A stretch of 64,000 nt of DNA, taken from Sphingobacterium shayense. Its GTDB lineage: Bacteria; Bacteroidota; Bacteroidia; Sphingobacteriales; Sphingobacteriaceae. Position 1 is the first letter of the stretch; each line of letters begins with the position of its first letter. The notes beneath the pieces were generated by a model, which made no database searches, had not been told where the DNA came from, and saw only the letters and a program-made list of their open reading frames with translations. The stretch is from assembly GCF_013179575.1 (NCBI RefSeq), contig NZ_JABMCQ010000005.1, forward strand, positions 1-64,000, written 5' to 3'. Both the position numbers and the translations under genes were made by a program. Below are positions 55,102 to 64,000 of this stretch, piece after piece.

Positions 55102-57585
55102 ATGAAACAGTGGTTTAAGGACAACTCGACGCATTTAACTATCATCGCCATCTTCATTGTACTGGTGTTCTTCTACTTCTCCCCAATCTTCGGAGGGAAA
55201 ATGCTAGCTCAACATGATGTCGTGCAAGCCGAAGGGAGCCAAAAGGAACTCTTCGATTACAAAGCGATCGATGGTCATGCTCCTTTATGGACCAACTCGA
55301 TGTTTGGGGGAATGCCCACATACCAAATCTGGTATGAACATGCGTATAACATTGCTTCCTACGTCGGAAAGACAATACGCCTTGTTTTCCCAGTACCTAC
55401 GGATGTTGTGCTTATGTATCTTCTTGGCGGATATTTTCTATTTTCCGTGTTACGTGTCCGGCCGTGGCTTGCTGCCCTAGGTGCTGTGGCAATAGCCTTT
55501 ACTTCGTATAATTTCATCTATATCGAAGCGGGACACCTTAATAAAGCCTACGCAATTGCATACATGGCTCCTATTGTCGGGTCTATAATTATGTCTTACA
55601 GGGGGAATAAACTTTGGGGACACGCCTTATTAGCGCTTTTTCTAGCTCTCGAAATACGTACGAATCACGTTCAAATTACTTATTACCTGTTTATTGCGCT
55701 CTTAATTTATTTGGGCATTGAACTCTATCACGCAATCCGCGAGAAAAAAATCAAAGGGTTTCTGCAGACATCTGCGCTACTAGCAGGGTCAGTAATCCTA
55801 GCGGTACTCGTTAACGCGTCCGTCCTTTTCCCAACCTATGAATACAGCAAACTCACGACTCGCGGCAAAGCTAATATTCAGAAAGTAGAGGAAGGAGGCC
55901 AAACATCAGGACTCGATAAAGAGTATGCTTACCAGTGGAGCCAAGGTGTAGGGGAAAATATCACCTTCCTAATTCCCAACGCCTATGGAGGTAAATCGAG
56001 TGGCACTTTTGATGAAAACTCCGAAGTTGTTAAATTCTTAATCAAAGTAGGAGCGCCCGCCAACCAAGCGCAACAAATAGCGCAACAAACTCTGCCATCT
56101 TATTGGGGTGAGAAAATGTTCACTGCCGGACCGTGGTACTTCGGAGCCGGAATCATATTCCTTTTCGTTCTCGGGTTATTCGTCGTCCGGGGACCAATTA
56201 AATGGTGGATATTGGGTGCGACACTGCTGACAATATTCCTTGCTTTCGGTCGTCATTTTCCGCTGATATCGGATCTATTCTTTGACTATTTCCCGATGTA
56301 TAACAAGTTCCGGGCGGTAGAATCCATACTTGTGATACCTGCTTTACTAATCCCTTTATTAGCGATATTAACCGTCAATGAGCTCCTCACTCGCGCCAAC
56401 GAGATCAAAAATCTTGATAAAACAATCCTTTACACCTTTGTCGCTGTTGGAGGATTTTGTTTACTAGTAGGTTTAATGCCTAGCTTATTCCTGAACTTCA
56501 AAAACTCTGGACACGAACAATTCGTGCAAGCCATTGGTCAGCAGTTTGGCGACAAACAGCTCGGCAATGAGGTAGCGAGTGCACTCATCAAGGACCGCAC
56601 GAGCATGGCCGTTTCCGATGCTTACCGTTCATTCTTCATTGTGCTAATCACTTTCGGAATGATCTGGCTATTCGTAAAAAAGAAAATCAGCACCTCTGTC
56701 TGTCTTGGCGTCCTTGCCGTCGTAATAATAGCTGATCTTTGGGCTGTTGATAAACGATATTTAAATGATAATTCGTTTCTGGACGAGCGCGCTGCCAAGA
56801 GTCATATCGCAGAACGTGAAGTAGACCAGCTCATCCGATTAGACAAAGATCCGAGCTACCGCGTATTAGACTTAACAACAAACCCTTTCTCCGACGCCCG
56901 GGCGTCATATTTCCATAAGAGCCTTGGCGGATATCATGCAGCCAAACTCATGCGATTCCAAGAAGTGCTCGAACATCAGTTCAATGGCGCCGTGAACGAG
57001 GATGTGTTAGATATGTTGAATGTACGATACCTGATAACCCGTAACCCGCAAAACAATGCGGAACAAATCCAGCGAAGAAGTACTGCTTCTGGCAACGCTT
57101 GGTTCGTTGACCGGGTGACTTTTGTAAAAGACAACGCACAAGAAATGCAGGCAATCAGCAGCTTTAACCCTGCAAAAGAAGCATTCGTACATGAAGAATT
57201 TAAAAATAAACTAAGCCCAGCCCGATTAGGGCAAGCTGGAAGTGCGGAAATTAAGCTTGTATCCTATCATCCAGATACACTAAAATACGAGTCAACTTCG
57301 CCTAACGACGCTTTCGCCGTTTTCTCAGAAGTATTCTATGATAAAGGCTGGAAAGCATATATCGACGGTAGTGAAGTTCCTATTATCCGTGCAGATTATC
57401 TGCTTCGTGCATTACAGGTCCCTGGAGGAAATCATACGATTGAGTTTATATTTGCTCCTGCGTCTATGCGGATAAGTAATATAGTCTCTCTTGTCGCTTC
57501 GATCATACTTGTATTCGGATTATTCACTGTTGCATGGGTCCATCAACGGAATAGAAAGAAAGCCAAGAGCTCAGTACACAAATAA
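55102..57585 (+). CDS. YfhO-family polytopic membrane protein
   Basis: An inner-membrane protein of 827 aa with about a dozen helices, then a soluble C-terminal region and one last helix (ISNIVSLVASIILVFGLFTVAWV) before a basic tail. The loop MLAQHDVVQAEGSQKELFDY and TNSMFGGMPTYQIWYEHAYN near the N-terminus and the late FSEVFYDKGWKAYIDGSEVPIIRADYLLRALQVPGGNHTIEF are family hallmarks. YfhO proteins resemble GT-C glycosyltransferases and help glycosylate lipoteichoic acid in Bacillus; the Bacteroidetes role is unknown. ATG 55102 was preferred to GTG 55063. A TATTTTTG box at 54983-54990 may be its promoter. Confidence 0.9.
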   Translation: MKQWFKDNSTHLTIIAIFIVLVFFYFSPIFGGKMLAQHDVVQAEGSQKELFDYKAIDGHAPLWTNSMFGGMPTYQIWYEHAYNIASYVGKTIRLVFPVPTDVVLMYLLGGYFLFSVLRVRPWLAALGAVAIAFTSYNFIYIEAGHLNKAYAIAYMAPIVGSIIMSYRGNKLWGHALLALFLALEIRTNHVQITYYLFIALLIYLGIELYHAIREKKIKGFLQTSALLAGSVILAVLVNASVLFPTYEYSKLTTRGKANIQKVEEGGQTSGLDKEYAYQWSQGVGENITFLIPNAYGGKSSGTFDENSEVVKFLIKVGAPANQAQQIAQQTLPSYWGEKMFTAGPWYFGAGIIFLFVLGLFVVRGPIKWWILGATLLTIFLAFGRHFPLISDLFFDYFPMYNKFRAVESILVIPALLIPLLAILTVNELLTRANEIKNLDKTILYTFVAVGGFCLLVGLMPSLFLNFKNSGHEQFVQAIGQQFGDKQLGNEVASALIKDRTSMAVSDAYRSFFIVLITFGMIWLFVKKKISTSVCLGVLAVVIIADLWAVDKRYLNDNSFLDERAAKSHIAEREVDQLIRLDKDPSYRVLDLTTNPFSDARASYFHKSLGGYHAAKLMRFQEVLEHQFNGAVNEDVLDMLNVRYLITRNPQNNAEQIQRRSTASGNAWFVDRVTFVKDNAQEMQAISSFNPAKEAFVHEEFKNKLSPARLGQAGSAEIKLVSYHPDTLKYESTSPNDAFAVFSEVFYDKGWKAYIDGSEVPIIRADYLLRALQVPGGNHTIEFIFAPASMRISNIVSLVASIILVFGLFTVAWVHQRNRKKAKSSVHK

Positions 57586-57605
57586 TAAACAGATAGGATT
57601 GACTA

Positions 57606-57646
57606 AAAAGAACCCGCTATAAAATCTTATAGCGGGTTCTTTTTTA
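57606..57646 (+). terminator. Strong terminator, possibly bidirectional
   Basis: A 16-bp stem (57607-57622 with 57627-57642, arm AAAGAACCCGCTATAA) with a 4-nt loop, followed by T residues. It lies 21 bp after the YfhO-family gene and faces the convergent trkA; the A run on the left would serve the other strand. Confidence 0.85.
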
Positions 57647-57727
57647 TACCTCAAGAGAAATAATATACGGAATGAACGCTTGACAATTACTTCCTGATCA
57701 TTGAAGAAGGAGTACCTGTTAACGCTT

Positions 57728-58414
57728 CTATTCGCTTTTTTCTAACAGTCGCTTTATATCCGACATTTCTCCGAATAACACCAACATATCGTCGTCCCGA
57801 AGCACTGTCTCCCGCTTAGCAATTCCTGAAGCCTCTTTCGTTTGGACGTTTTTACCTTTGACTACCGTTGTAATTGACTGCACTGTCGTCAGCACAATGA
57901 CTTTATATTTGTTGGTTAAATTTGCTTCTTCAAGGGTCATCCCGACATAGCGAGGAGGGACTTTCGTCTCAATAATACTATAACGATCCGATATCTTAAA
58001 TGAATCGACAATATCGATATTATCGAGGCGTAAAGCAAGACGCTCGGCAGCCTCCTCTTCGGGCATGATGTACTCATCAATCTGCATAGCCTGCAATACC
58101 GCTTTTTGTAAATCGGAAACTACTCGGCCGATTATACGTTTAACCTGAAGTTCCTTAATAAGCGCCGTGGTCAAAAGAGATGCTCCTTCATCTTCTCCGA
58201 TCGCTATTATAACTGCGTCGCTATCTTTTAGTGGTAAAGAGGTCATCGCTTCTCTATCGGTAGTATCCATACATACTGTATGCGTAATCCTGTCCTTAAG
58301 CTGTTCAACGATACTTAATTTTTTATCGGCCGCGATAACCTCATGTCCCAGCTCAGTTAAATGAATCGCCAGCGAGCGACCGAAATGCCCTAATCCTAAT
58401 ACTATGTATTTCAT
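57728..58414 (-). CDS. TrkA/KtrA-type potassium channel regulatory subunit
   Basis: A 228-aa cytoplasmic protein with an RCK/TrkA-N domain, MKYIVLGLGHFGRSLAIHLTELGHEVIAADKK, where GLGHFG binds the nucleotide. A TrkA-C domain follows (about residues 135-225, ETKVPPRYVGMTLEEANLTNKYKVIVL, RDDDMLVLFGEMSDIKRLLE). The single RCK unit is typical for KtrA, not the doubled TrkA of enterics. It lies 2 bp downstream of the TrkH/KtrB gene and gates that channel. Confidence 0.95.
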   Translation of the reverse strand: MKYIVLGLGHFGRSLAIHLTELGHEVIAADKKLSIVEQLKDRITHTVCMDTTDREAMTSLPLKDSDAVIIAIGEDEGASLLTTALIKELQVKRIIGRVVSDLQKAVLQAMQIDEYIMPEEEAAERLALRLDNIDIVDSFKISDRYSIIETKVPPRYVGMTLEEANLTNKYKVIVLTTVQSITTVVKGKNVQTKEASGIAKRETVLRDDDMLVLFGEMSDIKRLLEKSE

Positions 58415-58416
58415 GT

Positions 58417-60201
58417 CTAAAACAAAATCTTTTCTGTGGGGTATATATAACTCTTGTTCTTAGTGTTTTTAATAAATGCAACCAGTAATGTTAAAGCGCC
58501 CACACGACCGATAAACATCGTAAAGACAACTATAATCTTCCCCGCAGCAGACAGCGATGGTGTAACACCAAGACTTAAACCACAGGTAGTATAAGCCGAT
58601 ATCGATTCGAACAGAAGACTCTTCATCGGTTGATCGGGATTTGCAAACGTTAGTAGTATGAAGCTAAGCGTTATCATCAGAACGGAGAGCAGAATTATTG
58701 CAAACGATTTATTCACGGACTCCGAAGCGATACGGCGGCGGAAAATCTCTATCGAGTCCTTTCCCCGAGCTAGGGCGATAACATTCATTAATGATACCGC
58801 AACCGTAGTTACCTTAACTCCGCCTCCGGTAGACCCAGGAGAGGAGCCAATCCACATAAGGGTTACGAGCATTATAAGTGTAGACCCACCGACGAAACCT
58901 ACCGGCACGCTATTAAAACCTGCCGAACGGGAGGAATTTGCCATGAAAAAGGATGTCGCCCAATCTCCTGCAACGCTTGCATGTTCCGTCAATGTGTGCT
59001 GTTGCTCTAAAAAATAATAGGAAAAGGTAGCCGCAACAACGACGATCGCGTTACATATAAGAACAAAGCGCGTATTGAAAGTAATCGCCCGTGGCTTATG
59101 TACAAAGGGTCTGCGCAACACAAACCTATGCATGAGCCGACGTCCCCAGTTCTTGAGAAATGAGTAAAAGTTAAACACCGTACCAAAACCCAATCCTCCA
59201 AGTATGAAAATACTTGCTAAACAAATCTGAAAAGCATAATTGGTTTGATACGCCTGATGGGTGATACCCCCATGGAGGATCGAAAATCCGGCATTACAAA
59301 ATGACGATATCGCATGAAAAGCAGAAAAAAAGATGCGTTCCGCATTGGAACCAAACTGATTTGCATCCAATGAAAAATAAATAAAAATACCCCCTAATAA
59401 CTCAAAGAATAGCGTTATAAATATAATCGTCAATAGCGTTGAAACTACAGAATTAAGCTTGTTTTCACCCAAAATCTCGCCAAACATCAACTGATTTTTA
59501 TAAGAAAAGCCTCCGGAAAAAAAGTACCCGAAGAAACCTGTAAACGTCATAATACCGAGGCCGCCAATTTGAATTAAAAGCATAATTACTGATTGGCCAA
59601 AAACAGAGAAATTTGTCGAAATATCCGTCACCGAAAGACCGGTAATACAAACGGCACTTGTGGCCATAAAAAGCGCATCGACAAAACTCAGCGGCGCTTC
59701 GATCGTCGTGCGCGGCAACATCAAAAGTACCGTCCCGAGCAAAATCAACGCTAGAAAACTAATAATAAATAATATCGTTGGGTTGAAGTAAAAATTGTCA
59801 AAAAACAAGCTGCTGCGAGAGAGTTCGGAAAGAAATACAACCGCAATACCAAGATATACCCATTCATGTTTAGCAAAGTATTCAATGTGATTTATATGGC
59901 AGAATACTATAAAAAGAAAATACGCCGTGAGCAGTAACCCTAAAATATGCGAACTATTGAGTTTACGTCTGGTTACTATCGCCGCTGCCGTACGTAGGGC
60001 AACTAATACAAACAGAAAGTAGAAAGATCCTGTTACAAGAGATTGGGTTGTTTCCGCAATACCCTTGTCTGTAATGTAGCCAATATGCGTTATTGTCAAC
60101 AGCGCACAAATCATGCTCATATAGAACATAACTTGGTCGACAAGCCTGTTTCTATATTTTGTTAGAAATTTGAAAAACCGAATAATTTCTTCCATCCACA
60201 A
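58417..60201 (-). CDS. TrkH/KtrB-family potassium transporter
   Basis: A 594-aa inner-membrane protein. About five extra N-terminal helices precede the usual eight-helix, four-pore-loop core. Selectivity loops are visible as FMATSAVCITGLSVTD, FHAISSFCNAGFSIL, MANSSRSAGFNSVPVG and FESISAYTTCGLSLGVTP, each with the key Gly. FIGRVGALTLL near the end is also typical. It takes up potassium using the ion gradient and is controlled by the TrkA/KtrA subunit encoded 2 bp downstream. Confidence 0.96.
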   Translation of the reverse strand: MWMEEIIRFFKFLTKYRNRLVDQVMFYMSMICALLTITHIGYITDKGIAETTQSLVTGSFYFLFVLVALRTAAAIVTRRKLNSSHILGLLLTAYFLFIVFCHINHIEYFAKHEWVYLGIAVVFLSELSRSSLFFDNFYFNPTILFIISFLALILLGTVLLMLPRTTIEAPLSFVDALFMATSAVCITGLSVTDISTNFSVFGQSVIMLLIQIGGLGIMTFTGFFGYFFSGGFSYKNQLMFGEILGENKLNSVVSTLLTIIFITLFFELLGGIFIYFSLDANQFGSNAERIFFSAFHAISSFCNAGFSILHGGITHQAYQTNYAFQICLASIFILGGLGFGTVFNFYSFLKNWGRRLMHRFVLRRPFVHKPRAITFNTRFVLICNAIVVVAATFSYYFLEQQHTLTEHASVAGDWATSFFMANSSRSAGFNSVPVGFVGGSTLIMLVTLMWIGSSPGSTGGGVKVTTVAVSLMNVIALARGKDSIEIFRRRIASESVNKSFAIILLSVLMITLSFILLTFANPDQPMKSLLFESISAYTTCGLSLGVTPSLSAAGKIIVVFTMFIGRVGALTLLVAFIKNTKNKSYIYPTEKILF

Positions 60202-60253
60202 ACAAAACTAGGATTTTTTTCCTTACAAGCAGAAATAGAATGCTTTTATCGAC

Positions 60254-62035
60254 CTATTCCGACTGTTGATCATCCTTCTTGAACAATCGTTTAAGAAAAC
60301 CTTTCGTTTTTTTAACCTTTCCTTTGGTGTCTTCAACCTTTTCCAAAACCTCCTGAGCCGACCCCGTCAAACGGGCTTCCCGCTCCTTACTAATTCCGGC
60401 GGTCTGCTTGATGCCGTCGAGCAGACTTTGCCACATATCTTTAAAAAAAGTATGAGAGGGATCCCTCCTGTGGTTTACCTTTCCCACATGATAGATCTCA
60501 TTAGCATCTGGATTGCTGTCGTTAATCAGTATCTGATTAACTAAAAATGAAATAACTCTCTTGCTTGTTTTCTCTCTGCGATCTAGTATTTCAATTTTCA
60601 GGTCGTCGTAGTTAAATCTAAAATCTCCACGGCTACGGTGGTCGGTAGCATACATATTGTACTTGATGCTACGTATATTCCCCGAACCAATTTCCACGTT
60701 AAGTAAAGGTTTCAAAATTCGGTTAAAATGAGTGGCACTCATCGGACCAACGCTCCCCGAATAACTGTACGCTCCCGTTTTACTGAGCATATCCAGCTCA
60801 AATTTGGCATGCATATTACCTCGATCCATGATACGGGTATTCATGTTGACATGCATAAATTTATCTTTAGAAAGCCTCGAACTATCATTTGTCACATTCG
60901 CTAAATATCCTGAAGTCCCTATAAAAGAAACCTCCCCTATTTGATGATACTTACCGCTCATTTCTGCATACACTACATCAAAATTCTCTAAAAACACCGA
61001 GTCCAGGGCGAGAAGGCTCTTCACACGCATCAGCTTCTGATGAGGTGCCTGACCGATCTGGTTCGCGGGCCTTTTCCTATACCTTTTGTCACCAAAAAGC
61101 TTAAGTGAGCCGTTTTTAACCTGAACTTTGCTCGCCACAACCTGTTGCAAATCAAAAAGCCTCTTAAAATCTAAGTTCTCCATACGCAACGTATCTACAG
61201 AGAACTCCGTCATGGTCTTATTTTCTCCGCGTTTCTTAAAGTATGCTTCCCTTCCCATTTGGGGTTTAAAGGAGATCGCGGTAAGAAGTACGTTTTGCTC
61301 CTGTGTATTAATCTTAAGTTCCTTGAAGCTCGCTTGGTAGAAACCATCCGTAAATTTATAAGTGAACCCCGGAATATTCACCTCTACAAGCTTCGTATAC
61401 AGAAACCTAGACGTGTCTGACAGTGAAGTTTCATCAATCAACACATCCCGCACCTTGATCTGCACATTACTTAGAGAAAGGTCGCTAGAACGATCTCTAT
61501 CAAGGTTCATATAGGTAACTTTCAGATTATCTAGGTCAATATTATCGACATTCACCTTTTGAAATACATCTCGAATATTCTCGTATAGCGAACGTTTAGG
61601 TTTAACACTGACCGTGTCATTATATGCGTGATACTTATTGCGCAACACCATTTCTGGTTCCTCGAAAGTAATAGATTTGATGTTTAACACCTTGTCTTTT
61701 ACGACATCCATAATACCAAATCGCTTAATTTTTAACGCTTTAAGTGAGATATCATACAAATTATCAGGAGCAAGGCTATCTCTCTCTAACTGGGCATACA
61801 CTGCTGAGTCTGATCTGAGCTTAACATTTTTGAGTGTAACGTTCCCAAGGGCTAAGTTAATATCCAGATCATCGTAAGTCAACCGGTACAAGCTATCCGT
61901 AGAGCTGTTCACGATCTCCTGTAGTTTTTCCTCCACCAACGGCTTCCAATTGCTTGAAAAATATGACGATAGACCAAAAACAGCAACGATAAGGATTAGA
62001 ACAATGCCAATAACCCACTTCCAAATTGGTTTCAT
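60254..62035 (-). CDS. AsmA/DUF748-like membrane-anchored protein
   Basis: A 593-aa protein with one N-terminal membrane anchor (WVIGIVLILIVAVFGLSSYF) and a long periplasmic region of repeated beta strands. Phrases such as YDDLDINLALGNVTLKNVKLRSDS, LYDISLKALKIKRFGI and LNIKSITFEEPEMVLRNKY are the repeating pattern of AsmA/TamB-like lipid-transfer proteins. The C-terminus is Lys-rich (VKKTKGFLKRLFKKDDQQSE). A role in moving lipids between membranes is inferred from family alone. It precedes trkH by 52 bp and may be transcribed with it. Confidence 0.78.
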   Translation of the reverse strand: MKPIWKWVIGIVLILIVAVFGLSSYFSSNWKPLVEEKLQEIVNSSTDSLYRLTYDDLDINLALGNVTLKNVKLRSDSAVYAQLERDSLAPDNLYDISLKALKIKRFGIMDVVKDKVLNIKSITFEEPEMVLRNKYHAYNDTVSVKPKRSLYENIRDVFQKVNVDNIDLDNLKVTYMNLDRDRSSDLSLSNVQIKVRDVLIDETSLSDTSRFLYTKLVEVNIPGFTYKFTDGFYQASFKELKINTQEQNVLLTAISFKPQMGREAYFKKRGENKTMTEFSVDTLRMENLDFKRLFDLQQVVASKVQVKNGSLKLFGDKRYRKRPANQIGQAPHQKLMRVKSLLALDSVFLENFDVVYAEMSGKYHQIGEVSFIGTSGYLANVTNDSSRLSKDKFMHVNMNTRIMDRGNMHAKFELDMLSKTGAYSYSGSVGPMSATHFNRILKPLLNVEIGSGNIRSIKYNMYATDHRSRGDFRFNYDDLKIEILDRREKTSKRVISFLVNQILINDSNPDANEIYHVGKVNHRRDPSHTFFKDMWQSLLDGIKQTAGISKEREARLTGSAQEVLEKVEDTKGKVKKTKGFLKRLFKKDDQQSE

Positions 62036-62352
62036 ATAAAAGGACTGATAAATTTGTTAATAATTGTTCCCTCGACGTTTCGCAGGCCAATCTAAGGTAG
62101 GAAAAAAGATCGAAGTTACAATATATCGCTCATTAAGAAAAACAACAAAAAACAGAATTTGTTTGACTTAAAGTATACATTACTTAACTAGAAACGACAT
62201 GTTGAACACAATTACTTAAATAGCTATCGTAACACGAAGGTTTGTTCCTTCACTCGGATACATAATTTAGGCGAAATATCAGGAACCTCACCTCTTTTTG
62301 ACGACCACCGTAGGTTGGATTTTATTCAAAAAAATTTAAACGCTATTCTTAA
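62036..62352. other. AT-rich intergenic segment
   Basis: It holds the upstream region of the AsmA-like gene and the 3' end of the DUF72 transcript. I see no hairpin terminator, good -7 box, repeat or open frame of gene character. Confidence 0.5.
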
Positions 62353-63228
62353 TTAGGATTCATTAGCCCCCTTAGGAACATGTAAGTTCGTGCCTAATCG
62401 TTTATTTAATTTTTTTATAAAATATGCTGCTAACAATGGAGATTCCACCTCTTTATTTTGATGTATAAAAAAATAAAGCTGTTGCAGCCCTGCGTCCTTC
62501 CACTCCGCTATAGTGTCTATCCAAGCATCCAATCGCGTATAATCCGAATCGTGATTGGCCCCTACATAGCGAATAAACGCCGTGGGGCTGGTAAAACGCA
62601 TATGTAGCATGTCTCGCCTACCTGCAGTATCTACAAGTACATTCGTTTTCTCGGTGTCTTCAAGCATTTTATAAAAACGTTCCGCATTTGCTGGCGAAAA
62701 CCATTCTTCATTACGTACTTCGACCGCTAAAGGATAGCCCTTGGGAAACTTTTTCAGGAACAATTCAAGGCGTTCAAAATCCTTCGGTTTATAATTATCA
62801 ATAAGTTGCAAAAACGCCATACCCAATTTCTCTTCAAATAAAACAGTGGCATCGACAAACTCGCTAACTTTTTCGTCCGTATTTAGTAATCGACTAAAGT
62901 GACTTATAGAACGGGGAATTTTAGGAAAAAACTTGAAATCGTCTGGAGTTTTTGATCCCCATGTTTCGACCTGTTTCTTCGTAGGTGAATTATAAAATGT
63001 CGCATTCAGTTCAATTGAATTGAATTGTGAAGAATAATATACTAATTCATCCTTCGTACCTCTGGGATAAAATCCCTTCAAATCTGCTCTATTCCATTTT
63101 GCACAACCAACGTAAACTTCAAAGGGTTTATCCCGTTTGTGAGATTGAAGTAGATCTAATGATACCTGCGGAGTCGCCGGGAGTGTGAAATCAATGATTG
63201 AAGGATCTGGTACCTTTCCGAATTCCAT
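62353..63228 (-). CDS. DUF72 domain protein
   Basis: A 291-aa cytoplasmic protein with the TIM-barrel-like DUF72 fold. Signature blocks are FEVYVGCAKWNRADLKGFYPRGTKDELVYYSSQFNSIELNATFYN, FKFFPKIPRSISHFSRL, LAVEVRNEEWFS and FTSPTAFIRYVG. The family is widespread (YecE-like) and has no established activity to my knowledge. It stands alone on the minus strand. Confidence 0.9.
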   Translation of the reverse strand: MEFGKVPDPSIIDFTLPATPQVSLDLLQSHKRDKPFEVYVGCAKWNRADLKGFYPRGTKDELVYYSSQFNSIELNATFYNSPTKKQVETWGSKTPDDFKFFPKIPRSISHFSRLLNTDEKVSEFVDATVLFEEKLGMAFLQLIDNYKPKDFERLELFLKKFPKGYPLAVEVRNEEWFSPANAERFYKMLEDTEKTNVLVDTAGRRDMLHMRFTSPTAFIRYVGANHDSDYTRLDAWIDTIAEWKDAGLQQLYFFIHQNKEVESPLLAAYFIKKLNKRLGTNLHVPKGANES

Positions 63229-63437
63229 ATAGTAATTTTTAAAGTTTAGAACAACGATTTTGTTGACCCTCGCCTGCTGCCAATCTGCCTTTAGGCATAA
63301 TCCGAAGCAGAAACGAGCCTGTCATTGCTCCTAAACAAAACTAACTTTTTTTTTCGCTTAAAGCAAAGATTCTCCATCCGTTGCAAATACTACTGAACAG
63401 CAAAATTTTACCCACGACGCAAACATCCTCTTACGGG

Positions 63438-63476
63438 AAAAAATAAAACCTGCTTTTGTTGCAGGTTTTATTTTCA
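63438..63476 (-). terminator. Terminator of the edge SusD-like gene
   Basis: A 14-bp stem (63440-63453 with 63461-63474, arm AAAATAAAACCTGC) with a T-rich 7-nt loop. Both sides carry A/T runs, so it could stop transcripts in either direction. It lies 37 bp past the stop at 63511. Confidence 0.75.
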
Positions 63477-63510
63477 GGATTTTTCCTGGACAAGGTTAAT
63501 GATACAGCGA

Positions 63511-64000
63511 CTAAAGCTTTTTATCTTCTACATCCCACCATAATCGTGTTCCGCCATTATCTTCTCCTCCCAACATAGACACCGCTTCGTTGACCGCGAC
63601 ACTATTACTATTATACTCGCGTTCTGGATAAGGTACTCTACGAATACCCGGGTCCGTCGGAATAGTATTTCCGCTATAATTAACAACAACAGGAAACAAT
63701 ATTGGGTAACCAGATCTTCGATATTCCGCCCATGCTTCATCACCATCTGGGAACATCGCAATCCATTTTTGCGTAATGATTCGCTCCAATTTTCTGTCCT
63801 GCGTATCTCCTTCTTCCCAGCGCACAGTTATCGTGCTTAAATGGGGAGATCCTTGTTTAACATCATTTTGTCCAGGCGTTTTTGCCTTGGGATCAATATA
63901 CGCAATAGGTTTATCCGTTGCATTGTTTTTGTATGCGTCTGCCGCCGCGCTCACACCATACATTTCAAAAGATTTGTCTATCCCCGTTTCATAGTTCGTT
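63511..64000 (-). CDS. SusD/RagB-like lipoprotein, C-terminal part (cut by window edge)
   Basis: The last 163 or so residues of a gene that enters from the right edge; the frame is open to base 64000, so the Met at 63963 is internal. The text TNYETGIDKSFEMYG, LERIITQKWIAMFPDGDEAWAEYRRSGYPILFP and IRRVPYPEREYNSNSVAVNEAV is typical of the SusD-like_2 type of nutrient-binding lipoproteins. A susC partner is expected to the right, outside the window. Nothing shows its substrate. Confidence 0.9.
   Translation of the reverse strand, partial: TNYETGIDKSFEMYGVSAAADAYKNNATDKPIAYIDPKAKTPGQNDVKQGSPHLSTITVRWEEGDTQDRKLERIITQKWIAMFPDGDEAWAEYRRSGYPILFPVVVNYSGNTIPTDPGIRRVPYPEREYNSNSVAVNEAVSMLGGEDNGGTRLWWDVEDKKL

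Overview
The window looks like a chromosomal segment of a Bacteroidetes, most likely a member of the Sphingobacteriaceae (Olivibacter, Parapedobacter or Sphingobacterium type). The lineage is inferred from two SusC/SusD pairs plus the end of a third SusD, promoters of the TAnnTTTG type, weak Shine-Dalgarno sites, lipoboxes with Ser before Cys, and an ebo cluster. No tRNA, rRNA, CRISPR array or complete insertion sequence was seen.

Region 1 (about 0.3-36.6 kb) is a large glycoside-use island. The minus-strand half holds two GH78-type alpha-L-rhamnosidases (16525 to 11892), a lipoprotein joining an SGNH-like domain, a beta-propeller and cytochrome c (11620 to 8465), and a susC-susD-epimerase-MFS-ThuA group (8119 to 287). 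The plus-strand half, from 17230, reads susC, susD, a second heme-binding lipoprotein, DUF4432, a cupin, a TIM-barrel isomerase, a Gfo/Idh/MocA oxidoreductase and a DUF1080 protein. It then continues without a break into eboA-eboB-eboC-eboD-eboE-eboF, ending at a perfect hairpin terminator near 36.63 kb. All gaps in these 14 genes are under 50 bp and several genes overlap, so it reads as one 19-kb operon. ThuA, Gfo/Idh and DUF1080 families together suggest oxidative (3-keto) glycoside cleavage, with the two heme proteins as possible electron carriers. The rhamnosidases suggest rhamnose-capped plant or microbial glycosides. The ebo genes imply that the operon also makes or moves a small prenylated, cyclitol-like metabolite.

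The 704-bp divergent region (16526-17229) is rich in regulatory structure. An identical 20-bp element lies exactly 19 bp upstream of a TATATTTG -7 box at both the right-hand susC and the SGNH-cytochrome gene, and a weaker copy precedes the rhamnosidases. An antisense promoter and terminator predict a cis-antisense RNA of about 95 nt over the susC leader.

Region 2 (36.7-40.5 kb) holds a DUF2490 protein, a royal-jelly/yellow-family protein, an unknown lipoprotein and a thioredoxin-reductase-like flavoprotein. Region 3 (40.6-47.9 kb) is a four-gene minus-strand operon: TonB-dependent receptor, ExbB-like motor, DUF2149 protein and a membrane-tethered, exported CobN-like chelatase. It resembles Bacteroidetes hmu-type tetrapyrrole (heme) uptake loci more than cobalamin synthesis.

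Region 4 (48-64 kb) is mostly core: fabD, an M16 peptidase, an outer-membrane barrel protein with a CBM9-like partner, rnhB, a YfhO-family membrane protein, a Trk/Ktr potassium pair, an AsmA-like protein, a DUF72 protein, and the 3' end of a third SusD-like gene cut by the window edge.
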